This document shows, piece by piece, positions 24,336 through 35,974 of a stretch of DNA of 64,000 nt. The notes under the pieces are model-generated. The model was not told the origin of the DNA and searched no databases. It saw nothing but the letters and a program-made list of their open reading frames with translations. Numbering within the stretch: the stretch's first letter is position 1; each line of letters starts with the position of its first letter. The DNA comes from Calvatia gigantea (taxonomy: Eukaryota > Basidiomycota > Agaricomycetes > Agaricales > Lycoperdaceae): contig JACAAK010000011.1 of assembly GCA_025093985.1 (NCBI GenBank), positions 372,001 through 436,000 of the forward strand. The letters run 5' to 3'. The position numbers and the translations under genes were made by a program.

Positions 24336-25980
24336 GTGTATGCTGGACCGAACTCTACCAGGAAAAGACGGTGTTGTTGAACGTTGAACGTTGAACGGGT
24401 GATGGAGTGAGGTTCAAGCGGACTCTCCCACATAGTATTCGTTTATCTTTGGGCTTTTTCTTCTCCAGAATTCGGTAAGTATTCTCCCGCCTGATCGAGA
24501 GATATCAGCAGGCGCGGATCTCCCGGTCCGTTCTTCCCGGTATATTCATAGAAACCAAATCGCTTGCCTTTTTTATGGTTTCGAGGAGTGCTCCGTCGTC
24601 TACTTTGTGCGCGCCAGCAATTAGGCCTAAGGCTGGTTCTCAGCCAAGGGAGTGGGGATCTTGCCGCCACTGGTTACCCCCATGGATGTATCGCGGAACA
24701 GAGTCACTGCTCGTCTTTTCACTGCTCGTCTCTTCGCCTCCTCTACGGTGCCACCACAGGCTGATCTTAGTTAGTGGGGAAGTGAACTGGGGAGGCAGAT
24801 CCGCAGAACTATTCATATTAACTCAGCGAGCAAGGTTGTCTTCGTTACAGAAGAAGTATAAGGCCAGTGGGGTACGCCTAGACAGTATTTTACCACATGA
24901 TATATTTCCACCTTCTGGCGGCGGCCGTGTTTGACGTATGTCCATCACTACGTGGCTAATAAGGCTGGGCTTCTTATCTGTTTTGTGGCTTATCTGTTTT
25001 CGAGGGTGATAGGTCTTCATCTCCATGGTAGAGTGGTCAGGACTCAAGTTCTTATTTCCTGAAGTAATCTTTTGCTTCGCGCCATCTCGGTCAGCGGACT
25101 ACGGTTGCTTAATATTGTGAACTTTATAACTGAAGGTATCGAACACACATCTGCGGTGGGAACCCCGCTCATATGTAAACTTCTATTCGGACGAAAAATG
25201 ATCCTTGTGCATGACTCAGCACAACATTTACCACATCCGTCAAAGATTGGATTTGAAAGTTGGGATAAGCCGTGCCTCCGTGACCCCGCAACAATTACCT
25301 AAGGGGGTGTTGATCAACAAGAGAATCGATGTCTTGAACTCAGTTGACCCTGAGCTCAGTAAGCCAAACTACAGGCGTTAAACCAGCCAATGCGGTGTAA
25401 TTGAAATAGTCACCGAATGGGGGCCTGGCATACGCAGGAGGAGGAAGTACCGTCTATCAAAAAATGCTCTTTTCCGTCTACATTGTCGTGGCGAATTTAT
25501 CTTGTAGGTGAGTTGTTTCTTTCTGTGTGTCCCAAGGTTATTACCCCCCTGACAGGGAAACAGGGATTCTTTCCTTCCCTGAATTGGTCCTAGGGTTCCT
25601 TACGTATTTCTCTCTTGGCGTCTCCATGAGCGCAGAAGGATTTGGTCCTGCCTCAGTGACTGAAGTTGCTTGATAAGGGGTCTAATGACAAGAGGAGCTG
25701 GTATCAGTCTGTGAGAGCTGATTAATACACATGCGACAGGTAGAACGCATGGAATAGGTGTGACGTTCCAAGCCGTGGGATGTTGTGATTCTCTTGAAGA
25801 AATCCGGTGTCTTGCGTTGAGACCTCTCCCGTTACATATGCTCAGAAGATGGCCAACTCCGGCAGCCGCACGCCGTCCTTCCGTATTCAGATTCAAATAA
25901 CTCCACATCGTCTCTCTCTGGGCCTGTCAGGTCGCGCTCAAAACCCACGCTAAAACCAGAATGACAACCAAATGCAGGGC
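24336..25980. other. 1.6-kb intergenic region, no gene seen
   Basis: Contains the 5' flank of the DUF2264 gene and of the P450. Short frames on both strands have no recognisable motif. Confidence 0.45.
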
Positions 25981-25983
25981 TGC

Positions 25984-25993
25984 TATATATAAA
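25984..25993 (+). promoter_or_regulatory. TATA box of the P450 gene
   Basis: 'TATATATAAA' lies about 60-70 bp before the P450 start codon at 26054, in a pyrimidine-rich leader. The spacing fits a fungal core promoter. Confidence 0.6.
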
Positions 25994-26053
25994 GGATAGG
26001 TTTCACCTTCACTGTGTTTTTCGTGTCCACTTCATCCCAGTCTGTTTGCAGAC

Positions 26054-28381
26054 ATGTCTTCCGTCGATCTTTACCTGAGCGCCTCATCTTTCCTTCTCGC
26101 CTTGTATTTTTATCTCAAGAAGCCTAACCCGTACGCTCCTCTCCCGCTTCCGCCTGGTCCGAAAGGATGGCCGGTCATTGGAAACCTGTTGGACATGCCC
26201 ACTGAGTTCGAATGGAAGACCTACCACGAGTGGTCTAAGAAACTTGGTGCGTTCTACACCGTACGGATTGATTATAGTGTACTTGACTGACGGTGTATTT
26301 CGTCTTTAGATACGGACATCTTGCATGTCAATGTGATGGGCACGAATCTCATCGTCCTCGACTCTGCAGAGGCCGTGATGGAGTTGATGGAAAGGCGATC
26401 ATCCAGGTATTCGGACTAGGTATATAACCGATAATGTTAGTCTACCAGGGTCTTGCTCCTGACTGTCGTTATCTCCTTCGCGTACACCTTAGAGCGAGAA
26501 TGCCCATGATCAGTGAGTTTTCCTCGTTTGGTAGACTCTGTTTGAATGTTAACTTGTGCCTCCCGTAGATGAGTTGGTATGTCTATTATATTTAGATCCT
26601 TCAGTCGAGATTTATTTCGGCTGCGTTGATGCGTAATTAGATGAAATGGTGAGTAGAAGGTTTCTACTGTTAGTTGATGCCAGTGATTTAACAAATGATC
26701 CGCAGGTCGTTCAATATTGCTTTCATGCCATATGGTGAGTTGGTGTTGAATTTGAACAGCTGATGTATGTTTTAACTATTGGTTGTTTAGGTGACTACTG
26801 GTGAGCCCTCGAACCGCTGAGAGATTTGAACACAGGCGTTGACGGGGCACCTTAGGCGCAAGAACCGCAGGGTGATGCACCAGCTTCTCCACCCGACCGC
26901 TGCACTCCGCTTCCGCCCTCACGAAATGAGGGCGACCCACCACCTCCTCGAACGGTTCCTCGATAACCCCGACGATGTTATTGGTAACCTTAGATGGTAA
27001 GCCTTACTCTTCTTCCATCCTTGTCAAATGAACATATATCACGAACAGCTTGGCTGGAGAAACAATTATGTCGGTTGCCTACGGCATTGACATCCAGCCG
27101 AAAGATGATCCCTATGTCAAGGCCTCTGAACAAGGAGTCCACCCTCTCGCGGCCGCCGCAGTACCTGGTGCATTCCTTGTCGATATGTTACCGGTTCTGA
27201 AGTACGTCCCCGAATGGGTGCCTGGTGCTGGCTTCCAGAAGAAGGCGAAGGAATGGGCTAAGCTTGCGATGACAATGATTGATATGCCTTTCGAAGCTTC
27301 TAAGAAGAGAATTGTGTGTGCTTTGCTTTTTCGCTTTTTTCGGGTTGAGTTTTAGTAATGCTGATGCGTTGGGTTACCAATGTTTGTGTAGGCTACTGGA
27401 AAAGCACCGCCGTCGTTTGTTTCATTTGGTCTGCAAAGGATCCAAGAAGGAACAAAAGATGAAGCATATCAGGAAGAAGTTATCCGTGGTAGCGCTGGAA
27501 CCATGTATGCTGGTGAGTGATACCCGGATCTTCTCTGGCGATTCTTGCTCATTATTCCCCTAGCTGGTTCCGACACAGTATGCTCTTTTAACTGGAATCA
27601 CAGGGTCAAGGCTCACCATCTTCTAGACTGTTTCTGCGGTTGCGTCGTGCATCCTCGGCCTCCTCGAGGATCCTGAAATTCTGAAGAGAGCGCAAGCTGA
27701 ACTTGACTCTGTCGTCAAACCCGGACATTTGCCCGATTTCGACGATGAGGAAAGTCTGCCGTATATCACCGCTTTGACCATGGAGACCCTCAGGTGGAGA
27801 GACGTCGTCCCTATTGCTGTTCCGAGGTATCTCCAAGAGGACGACGAATACAAAGGATATAGGCTTCCTAAGGGATCCATCGTGATTCCCAATGCTTGGT
27901 GCGTGGTTGGTTTTCTGTTTGAATGGCCCCAGCATTTACTTATCGTTTCGCAGGGCGATACTCCACGACGAGAGCGTCTACCCAGATCCTTTCACCTTCA
28001 AGCCCGAACGCTTCCTTACCAAGGACGGTAAAATCGACAAGTCTGTCCGTGATCCAAGGCACGCTTGTTTCGGTTTCGGACGTCGTATCTGTCCTGGCCG
28101 TTACATGGCATTCTCTGCTGTTTGGATTGCGCTGGCTTCTCTTCTTCATTGCTTCAATTTCAAGAAGGCAGTGGACGAGAACGGCAATGTCATTGAACCC
28201 ACCCACGAATACCTTTCCGCCATCGTCATGTACGTCGGACACTTTTGATATAGTTTTGTTTGGTCTAACTGTTACTTGTAGCATCCCTAAACCTTTCAAG
28301 TGCTCTATTACTCCCCGTTCCCCGCAACATGAGCGCGCTATTCGGTCTGCAGTTCTCGAGCATGAATTTGAGTGTGATTGA
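26054..28381 (+). CDS. Cytochrome P450 monooxygenase
   Basis: A complete, intron-rich microsomal P450. The N-terminus 'SVDLYLSASSFLLALYFYLK' is a membrane anchor, followed by the proline-rich hinge 'PLPLPPGPKGWPVIGNL'. Later exons give 'RARMPMINEL', 'FNIAFMPYGDYW', 'RKNRRVMHQLLHP', 'LAGETIMSVAYGIDIQP', the I-helix 'GSAGTMYA|AGSDT' (split by an intron), the K-helix ExxR 'LTMETLRWRDVVPIAVPR', 'ESVYPDPFTFKPERFL' and the haem loop 'FGFGRRICPGR' at 28069-28101, whose Cys is the haem ligand. It ends 'VLEHEFECD' at 28381. About 500 residues is normal for the class. The sequence resembles the large fungal group annotated as O-methylsterigmatocystin oxidoreductase-like, but the substrate is unknown. 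No neighbouring biosynthetic core enzyme is present, so a role in secondary metabolism is unproven. Confidence 0.92.
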
Positions 28382-28599
28382 AGTGATCGTTAGAAAGTCA
28401 ACTGCAATTTCGATTCATGTCTATTTTTTTGAGTTTACATTTGGGACAATATAACAGCATACTATACCTGAATCTACATCCTCTTTGATCGCAAAAATTG
28501 TGGGAAGGTTGATACAAAGCATATCAACCTGAAGCAGATCTGAAGTGAAGGGATTTGGTCCTCAAATGATCTATACAACCACGGCTAACGATATGAGAA

Positions 28600-28670
28600 T
28601 CGGATATGGTGTAGTGGCTAACATTATCGCCTCTCACGCGATAGCCCGGGGTTCGATTCCCCGTATCCGA
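28600..28670 (+). tRNA. tRNA-Glu (anticodon CTC)
   Basis: A full cloverleaf can be drawn by hand. The acceptor stem is TCGGATA with TATCCGA. The D-arm begins GGTGTAGTGGCTAAC (internal A box). The anticodon stem is ATCGC/GCGAT with loop CTCTCAC, giving anticodon CTC for GAG codons. The T-arm is CGGGG-TTCGATT-CCCCG (B box GGTTCGATTCC). No intron. A run of T at about 28691-28699 follows and would serve as the RNA polymerase III terminator. Confidence 0.95.
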
Positions 28671-28689
28671 ATAAGAAGAAATCCGTCGC

Positions 28690-28699
28690 GTTTTTTTTT
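28690..28699 (+). terminator. Pol III terminator of tRNA-Glu
   Basis: A run of nine T about 20 nt after the mature tRNA 3' end. Confidence 0.7.
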
Positions 28700-28783
28700 A
28701 CGAACAGCCTTAGGGCTGGATGATCACGTGATAAGAATCATTTTCTGTGAAACCTGGCTGCCCAGAAACAAAATTGTGTGACG

Positions 28784-29734
28784 ATGTCCCGCTCACTCAG
28801 CGCCCTCCGGACCTCGCTCAATTCATTCAACAACTCACGTCGGCGATGTCTACAGGGTAATGAATTATTTCACACTGTTTATTGGACCATAAATTTAAAC
28901 TTTTCTACAGGCACACGAGGATACGCGCAGGTGCTCCTCAAGTCGCGTAGTGATGGCGAGCACACGTCAACATCGCCACGGACGGACACAATAGATGGAC
29001 AGACTCGCAGACACTCTGCGTGGGGGACCAGGCAGAAATTTGGAGAGTCCGCGCAGCCGAGGCCCGTGTCGAAACTCCCAGTCGAACCACACTTTGCGAA
29101 TCACCTCAACGCGCTCTTCAAACCGTTAGAGTTCAACCCGGAAATCGCTCGCCGCTGCTTGACGCATGGCAGTCATCCCACTTCCATCAATGGCCATAAC
29201 GCCGGCATGACATTCCTCGGTACGTCCACTTTGTGCTAATCCCTGGGTCACGGCTGAGATGATCTGTAGGCCGTAGAGTTCTGGAATCATACCTCCTTCT
29301 CTTCCTCAACTCGAGCCAAAATCTCAAACCTACGCACGACTTCAACTTTGTTACCAACTGGACACTCAATACTTATACCCTCGGCCAGCATGTTGGTTCA
29401 AAGTGGGGCCTTGGACGCGTCATGCGGTGGGTGCCTACCGTGAATAGAGATAAATTGTCAGGCCCTGGGGACAAGGATGCATTGCTCCGGAGTGCCGGTC
29501 TATACAAGGTTCAAGGAGACGCAGTAGCCGCCGTCATAGGCACTATCTACGAGCAATTCGTGCGTTGCCTTCGCGTATCTTCCCTTGTTCTATCCCAGAT
29601 TTTCCTGATAGATTTTGTAGGGCGGATCCGTTGCGCATCGTGCCTTCCACACACGGATATTACCGAATTTGCTGCTGGACGGGAAGAACGGTGGTTTACC
29701 GTTGGCCTTCCATGAAGAGGTCCTCGAAATTTAG
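28784..29734 (+). CDS. Mitochondrial large-subunit ribosomal protein mL44-like (RNase III fold); C-terminus apparently frameshifted
   Basis: Four exons fit (28784-28856, 28911-29219, 29270-29559, 29621-29734). The N-terminus 'MSRSLSALRTSLNSFNNSRR' is basic and Ser-rich, as in a mitochondrial targeting peptide. The core 'HFANHLNALFKPLEFNPEIA', 'CLTHGSHPTSINGHNAGMTF' and 'LGRRVLESYLLLFLNSSQNL' matches the degenerate RNase III domain of fungal mL44 (yeast Mrpl3). Later 'YEQF|GGSVAHRAFHTRILPNLLL' follows. The acidic catalytic residues of active RNase III are not evident, as expected for a structural protein. Comparison with the decayed copies at 31, 40 and 42 kb shows they read on as 'CE.M..VEGDLTEPLEAKI', whereas here one extra base in 'aatttagcg' makes a stop at 29732-29734. 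A second extra base follows at about 29776. Either the protein is about 25 residues short or the bases are errors. Confidence 0.7.
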
Positions 29735-31149
29735 CGAGCGTATGGGTGGTGTAGAAGGCGATTTGACAGAGCCAATCGGAAGCCAAAATTGAGAGCTCCC
29801 CATGACCCCAAAAATATCTACCTAATGTACGCATCTCTGATTTAACCCGTTCTCTTCGGGATACTGATACATTGCGACAGCTTTGGTGTTAATCTTATAT
29901 CACTATTTCGCTATCTTTGCATCCGTCATAGAATGGAGTTATTCTTTTGCAATACCCCTGTGCTGCTTGAGAACACAACAAATGAATTGATGTACAAGTT
30001 TTAGCGAACCATATGTCCACTCATTTCTGCATCTTCAGATTTCAAGAACGGCGGATCTATAATGCACTGTGAAGGTGGAATTGAATATGGTCCATCCCAT
30101 ATGCCCTGAGGACGCTGCGCCCACTAGGTCTAGTGCTATACAAGCACGGAGTAGCCGGGAAATGTCTGAGAGCATGGTCACAGGCCGATACTTCTTCCCT
30201 ATGACTGTGAGCATATCTCACCAGCCGGAACCGGTGTAGACTGCTTATTCCTTGACAGACTTTTGACCGGATGGAATGTCATCAATTCAGGCTGCTTTCA
30301 GCGACCTTTCTTAGGAACACTAAATTGTTGGAGGGGAGGTGGTATTCGTTATCCCCCGAACTGTACATTGCCTAGAGCCGGGGTGTGCACATCGCGGATG
30401 GCAGTGCCGAGAGTACTGGCTGTCCTATCATCCGAATTTCGGGGTGGTTCAAGTACTGCTGGCTCCCACTATGCGGAGTGTTGTTGGCAAATGGTTGCAA
30501 ATAACATTCTCCCGCTCGTCCCCCGGAACAATATCGTGCATTTCGCGACACGAAAAGAGTTTTTGATTGACCTCGTCGGCTTTTTCTCCCTGGTCAATTT
30601 TCTTTTTATCCGGAGGAGGTTCGTGCCGTCCCCTTTCTCAGATGGTGAGCAAGGGGGCGGCAATTGAGCACCGAGTACAAACTTTGTTCCTACCCATCGT
30701 TATTTGGCAGAGATCCAACTCTGCTGATCACCCTCATGCATCAATAGCCTGTGTCCACCGTTCTGGACTTCAACGTTTCGACCCCCTCACATATCATGCA
30801 TTCATGGTTTGTCCTGAACAAACACGTCGCGAACGACCGGACACCGCACCTAGGTCGTGCCACGGCGTGACGCATTGCGTTGCTCATCCCACCTCATCTC
30901 CACCGACATCGATGTTTTGAGGCCACTTCCTCCTTGAGAGATAGCACTAACCACTCCCTCTAGAAAGACACTAATAGACCAAGCGTAGTAAGCCCTTCTT
31001 GCATTAACACCTGAGTCCTTCTGATACCCAATCCCTTTCTCAACCGCATCATGAAGCTGTTTCTCTGTTCGCTGCCCGGCGCAATCATTCTCTTATCCGT
31101 TGCGCCACGCACCGTCTACTTTTGCCAACCAAACACCGATTTCTGTATG
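29735..31149. repeat. Downstream flank of mL44, duplicated at 40.9-41.4 kb
   Basis: No gene is seen. The interval 29.80-30.47 kb is recognisably repeated at 40.88-41.41 kb (shared blocks include 'cttatatcactatttgg/cgct', 'acttgagaacac', 'ggacctataatacact' versus 'ggatctataatgcact', 'gagagcat', and 'cacatcgcggatggca'). A small part recurs at about 44.6-44.7 kb. The stretch 31.03-31.15 kb resembles 38.27-38.40 and 41.89-41.96 kb. Confidence 0.6.
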
Positions 31150-31730
31150 ACATCCCTTGGTGCGTCCACTTGTGCCAATCTCGGAACGTTCGCAGTTGGC
31201 ATGGTCGATAGGCCATAGAGGTTCGGAATCATACCTCCTGTTCCCCAACTCCGGTCCAAACCTCAAACCCACGCACAACCCTAGCTCCATCACCAACTGG
31301 ATATTCAACTCTCATACCCTCGGCCAGCATGTCGGGGTCTTGGGCGCGTCATGCGGGGGTGCCTACCGTGAACAAAGAAAGCTTGCTGGGTCATGGAGAC
31401 AAGGCATTGCCCGGGAACGTCGGCCCATACAAGGTCCAAGGAGAGATATTTGCTGCTGTCATGAGCACCACCTACGAGCAATTCGTGCGTTGCTTTCACA
31501 TATCCTTCCCTGCTCTGGATTTTTCCGATGGCCTTCATAGCGCGGGTCCGCCGCGCACCGTGCCTTCCACACGCGGATACTACCGAACCTCTTGCTAGAC
31601 GGGAAGAACGACGGTTCAAACGTTCACCGCCTACCTCCCATGAAGAGGTCCCCTGAAACATGTGAACGTTTGGCCGACGTAGAAGGTGATTTGACAAAAC
31701 CACTGGAAGCTAAGATTGAGAGTTATTAAC
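31150..31730 (+). pseudogene. mL44-like pseudogene, copy 2 (5' truncated)
   Basis: Aligns with exon 2 end, intron 2, exons 3 and 4 of the 28.8-kb gene. The intron acceptor region at about 31210 is followed by 'SGPNLKPTHN', 'NSHTLGQHVG', 'VMSTTYEQF' and then 'AHRAFHTRILPNLLLDGKN'. It ends 'VEGDLTKPLEAKIESY' near 31728. Several frames are needed and exons 1-2 are missing. The preserved intron shows that this copy arose by DNA duplication, not through mRNA. The flank after it (31.73-31.90 kb) is also shared with the other copies. Confidence 0.75.
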
Positions 31731-32304
31731 GGCCCCAGAACATCTACTTAAAGTGAGTCTTGTGTAGTCGGTCTGTTTTCTCGGGATGTTGACCTGTCGT
31801 GATAGATTTAGTTTTAACCTTATATCGCTACCTCGCTGTTTTTGTAGTGGTCGTGGAACGAGCTTCATTCTTGTCAATGAGCCAATATCCAATCATAGGG
31901 GTACCTATGTCCTCAATGTTGTCAAACTACTTCTCTAATCCTACCTCTATATTCTTCACATCCGCTCCGCCGTTTTACCTCAGCCCCTGCATTGGTTAGT
32001 GGGCTATTGTCGTGCCCTACCATCACGGTGAATAAGTAGCACATCATACAGCGTTACGTGTCAATTACGGACAGGAAACGTGAACCCGCACCTTTTGCTC
32101 CTTTGATTACTCCTGAGGCCTGAGGCGTTACCGGTCGTGCAGCAGATGTGGGCGCCTCCGCTTGAAGAAGCCAGTAACAAAAGGAAACCGGAAACGTGGC
32201 AGGGGCGTCAAAGTGGGCAGGGCAACCGTAAGGCGATGGTTGCCTGTTTCTTCAGCTCCACCTCCAATCCTTCACTGACAAGGCAACATCGCGACCCAAG
32301 AGTC

Positions 32305-34201
32305 ATGAGGCGGTATTTTAAGAAGATTCGCCTAATACCGTGTCTCTCCGATCCTCTGCCAAGCGTTGGGTTCTTCAACAAATCTAAGCGTGTCACTGTC
32401 AATAACAGCCAGTTCCAAGCTATTGGCACCCAGCATAATCACTACGACACCAAAGGAAAAGGTAACAACCTCGCTTATCTCACGCCCGTAACCTCCTGAG
32501 AGTTCCGTTCAGGTCTAAAGGAACTGTATCGTGTCTCTATGCCAGAGGCAGCGCACGACGCGTCCGCCCGCGAGTACCCATCCAAATGCTACCCCGGGAC
32601 TCGAGTACAACATATCAAAAACTTCACTTCATGGACGTCCAATAGCGATGGTCAATCGCAACGCCAGCTTGCGCGTGTCCTGGATGGAGGGAGCCGCCGG
32701 AGCTGGCAAGTCTGCCATTGCACAAACCTGCGCAGAGAAGTTAGGAGATGGTTTAGGCGCTGCATTCTTCTTTTCCCGACAAAATCAAAGGGACGACCCT
32801 GATCCTTTCGTCCCTTCCATTGCCCACCAAATTTCGACCAAGGTCGCCCCATTCGCCACCATCCTTGATGAAAAGATCCACAAGAATCCATCTCTCTTGA
32901 CAAAAACCATGGAAGCGCAGATTCCGGGAATTGATCGTTCTGCCGTTTTTGGAGTTGAAGGAAGATGGTGTGCAGATTCAAGACAGGGTTGTTATCATTG
33001 ATGGGTTGGATGAGTGCAGAGACGATCGCGCGCAGCGTGTGATCATCGAGCTCATCGCGACAGCTGTACGAGAGCATGGAAAGGATCTGCCGTTCCTATG
33101 GGCATTCTTCAGCCGTCCAGAGCCTCACATCGTGCAAACGTTCTCCTCAGAGACCATCACTCCCCTTGTGTGGACGATGTCGCTTCCGGTATCTCGCGAA
33201 ATCGACGGAGAGATTGAACGCTAGCATACGAGGTGAATTCGAAAAGATTCGTAAACGTATGAGTCACGTCCCGTTCTGGTCCAACGCTGCCTGGCCCTCC
33301 GACCCGCAGGTTTCGTTACTTGTACACAAGTCAGCTGGGTTATTCGTCCACGCCTCAACTACAATGAAATACATTGGTGATCCTGAGGCGCTGGATCCCA
33401 GAGAACGGCTGAATGATGTGCTTTCCCTCCCTTCGCCCCAGACTTGGGTGGCGGATCATCATCCCAGTCCGACGGCCGAACTTGATTCACTCTATACTCT
33501 CCTAATGCAACGCATTCCTGCCATCGTCCTCCCAATCGCTCAGCAAATACTGCTACTGCATGAAGAGTTACGCCTCTTCAAGTACTATGAGGGGTTAACT
33601 ACTGTAGGTAAAATATTGGGACTTGAATCTCCCAGTTGTCGCTGGCGCATTATCCAAGCTCCACTCCGTTCTTCGCATTTCCGAGGATTCTAAGCTACAA
33701 TTTTACCACGCCTCCTTCATGGAGTTTTTGCTTGATACGAACCGGTCTGGGTCGCAATTTGCATTCGAAACACTCAACACTACGAAGCCTTGCTGGAACG
33801 CGCTACAGAGTTCATAGGGAGGGCTGAGGCTTCTACAATCCTAGGTCCTCGTAAGTCAACTTACAGTCCTGACAGTTACTCTCTTCGCTGACCCTCGTGG
33901 CAGTGGAGTCCCCTCGGGATAACGATTCGACTGCTTACGCGGCGGCTTGCCGCTATATCCCCTCCTGGCTTGAGCTCGTGAACCTAGAGGGAGAGGTTTT
34001 GCTGCTTCTAGCTGGCGTAAATTTCAAAAAACACCACCATCTCTGGATCGATCACGAGGCGTTACAGGTGGCCTTTAACGAGGTGTGTTGAGATGATGGG
34101 TGCCTTGGCATCAGCTAGCTCACAACCCGGATATCCAGCTCCCCCGATCGCAACGGGACAAAGCTATCTGGCAGTATAAGCCCCCCCCATGGGTGAGTTG
34201 A
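32305..34201 (+). pseudogene. NACHT NOD-like receptor with five frameshifts (NLR-3)
   Basis: Exon 1 (32305-32461) encodes 'RVTVNNSQFQAIGTQHNHY'; the intron ends at 32512 and exon 2 resumes 'LKELYRVSMPEAAHDASARE'. Then come Walker A 'GAAGAGKSAIAQTCAEKLG', 'RVVIIDGLDECRDDRAQ', 'FLWAFFSRPEPHIVQTF', 'STTMKYIGDPEALDPRERLN' and 'FYHASFMEFLLDTNRSG'. A third exon gives 'SWLELVNLEGEVLLLLAGVN', and a short last exon 'LPRSQRDKAIWQYKPPPWVS' ends at 34201. Compared with the intact paralogues, single extra bases lie near 32675, 32922, 33222 and 33635, and one base is missing near 33760. Splice sites are retained. The last exon is truncated before the 'YEFDKDG' tail. An upstream block (32202-32220) is shared with the 48.9-kb NLR. 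Confidence 0.82.
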
Positions 34202-35974
34202 AGGCACAAGCTATACCAATGATACTATGCATCCTCGGCCAGAGAGAGAAGGTCACCGGATGAGTTTTGATAATTTCAGGAATAGTTTATTAGGACCGTA
34301 GGACTAGTGGTATGTCAGGGGGTGATGGCAACTTGTGGATTCCAGTGTGGATTTATTCACGTTCTCTCTGATTGTTGATAGCCTGACTTGGTTACTTTTC
34401 TTCAATAATATTTGGATCATTTTCGCTCTGGTGCCCGAAGTTCTGGTGCCCTGAAGTGATTGTTGCGATTTTTGGTGCTTGCTAGACCAGTTTCCTGAGT
34501 GTTGAGACATCCATCAACACCCAACTTGCCACTCTGGAAACACGACCATTTTCTTATCCCGAATGAATGAAGCACTGGCTTTAGGGTTGCTTTTGATAGC
34601 AGTGTTGGAGAGACTGGTAGGTCCCGAGCAAGATGCCCGAGGGATGCAGCACAAGACCAGTAAACAGTACTTCACATACCTTCAATCAGCTCACCTACTG
34701 CGACCTGGTCGTCAGTACAAATTGGTAACCTTGATTACGGAGGAGAGGTGAACGAAGTGGGAATATGGACGTTATCCATAACCCTGAGAAAAAAATACTA
34801 GTTTGGACAAGTGCTCTGAGTTTGGGTGGCATGGAATCAAGTCTGATGCATACACTCTGCCAACCTTCAATCCAAGCAAAGAACATGAAGTCAGTATAAA
34901 GGCCAGCTACAAGAGTCAAGTGAAGAAACACATATTGGAGAGATCATCTGTGTGTCTGCAACCCAGGCCTAACCCCTGGCTAGGTCTTAATGCTGTTATG
35001 ACAGTCCTGGCAGTGTATCAAGGCCAGCCCATAGCACTGTCAGTCAGTTAGCAACAGGGGGCTAAAACCAGACAACTAGTAAATAGAGACAGGAAATTGG
35101 GTTTGAAATGGATACAGCAGCATAGAATGCATATTGGAGTGCCACTCCCTAAAAGACTTCTAAATTGGACATATGTTCATAACAAAGTAAACAGAGGATA
35201 TCTCGGAACAATATTAAAGTCAGGTATTGTGGAAACCACAATCTAAATGTTGCTCTTGGTCCTGGGTGGGCTAGGTAAAAAACAGAGATGAACAACAAGG
35301 AGTAAGAGAGCACAGCCCGACATACGAAGACGGTGCTCCAGAATAATGTCAGTAAACCTGTCCGATTTTTCAATGTTATGTATCCCTCCCAGTACATGGA
35401 TAGCATTTTCCATAATCTTCTCGGTCCCCAGTTTCGACATATAACTTATAAGCATGTTGGAAGGCATCAATGAAAGTCTTGGAACACCCTATCAACCAAA
35501 ATGAATGCTCAGCACAAATCAGAAGTGCTTGAGAACACCCAGTGGGAAAAAAAAGTGATTAGAACAATTACAGGAAAACAAAGGTAACAGGCAAACCAGC
35601 AATCAGAGTATAGGAGGGCTTTCATGGCTAATGAGTCACACATTATTACGACCATGAGAAAAGCATAAGCTGACATTGAACTTGGGGTGGAGGAAGGTTG
35701 CAATAGCATTATAGTCTTGTTCCTGAAAAGAAAGGATGAGAAAACTAATATGAAAAAAGCCATTGGCAGTGTTGCCCAACGTCATTGATCAAGTTTAACC
35801 TACGTATGTATGGGGGAACTTTTGCAAGCAGCCAGTTATCCATTGCCCCTTCAGAAACTTCCATTACATGGCCGCATTAATCATGAATCAGGATTGTACA
35901 AACCACTGGATAATGCTCAAACACCTGGAGTGAACTAGCATGACATCAGTAACAGTCTCATGGGATAGTGTGAT
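34202..35974. other. 1.8-kb region without genes, unusual composition
   Basis: No frame on either strand shows a motif or a plausible intron chain. By eye the sequence is poorer in CpG-type coding words and richer in A-runs and short polypurine stretches than the rest of the window. It may be a decayed or non-autonomous mobile element, but no terminal repeats or target-site duplication were found by eye. Confidence 0.35.
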
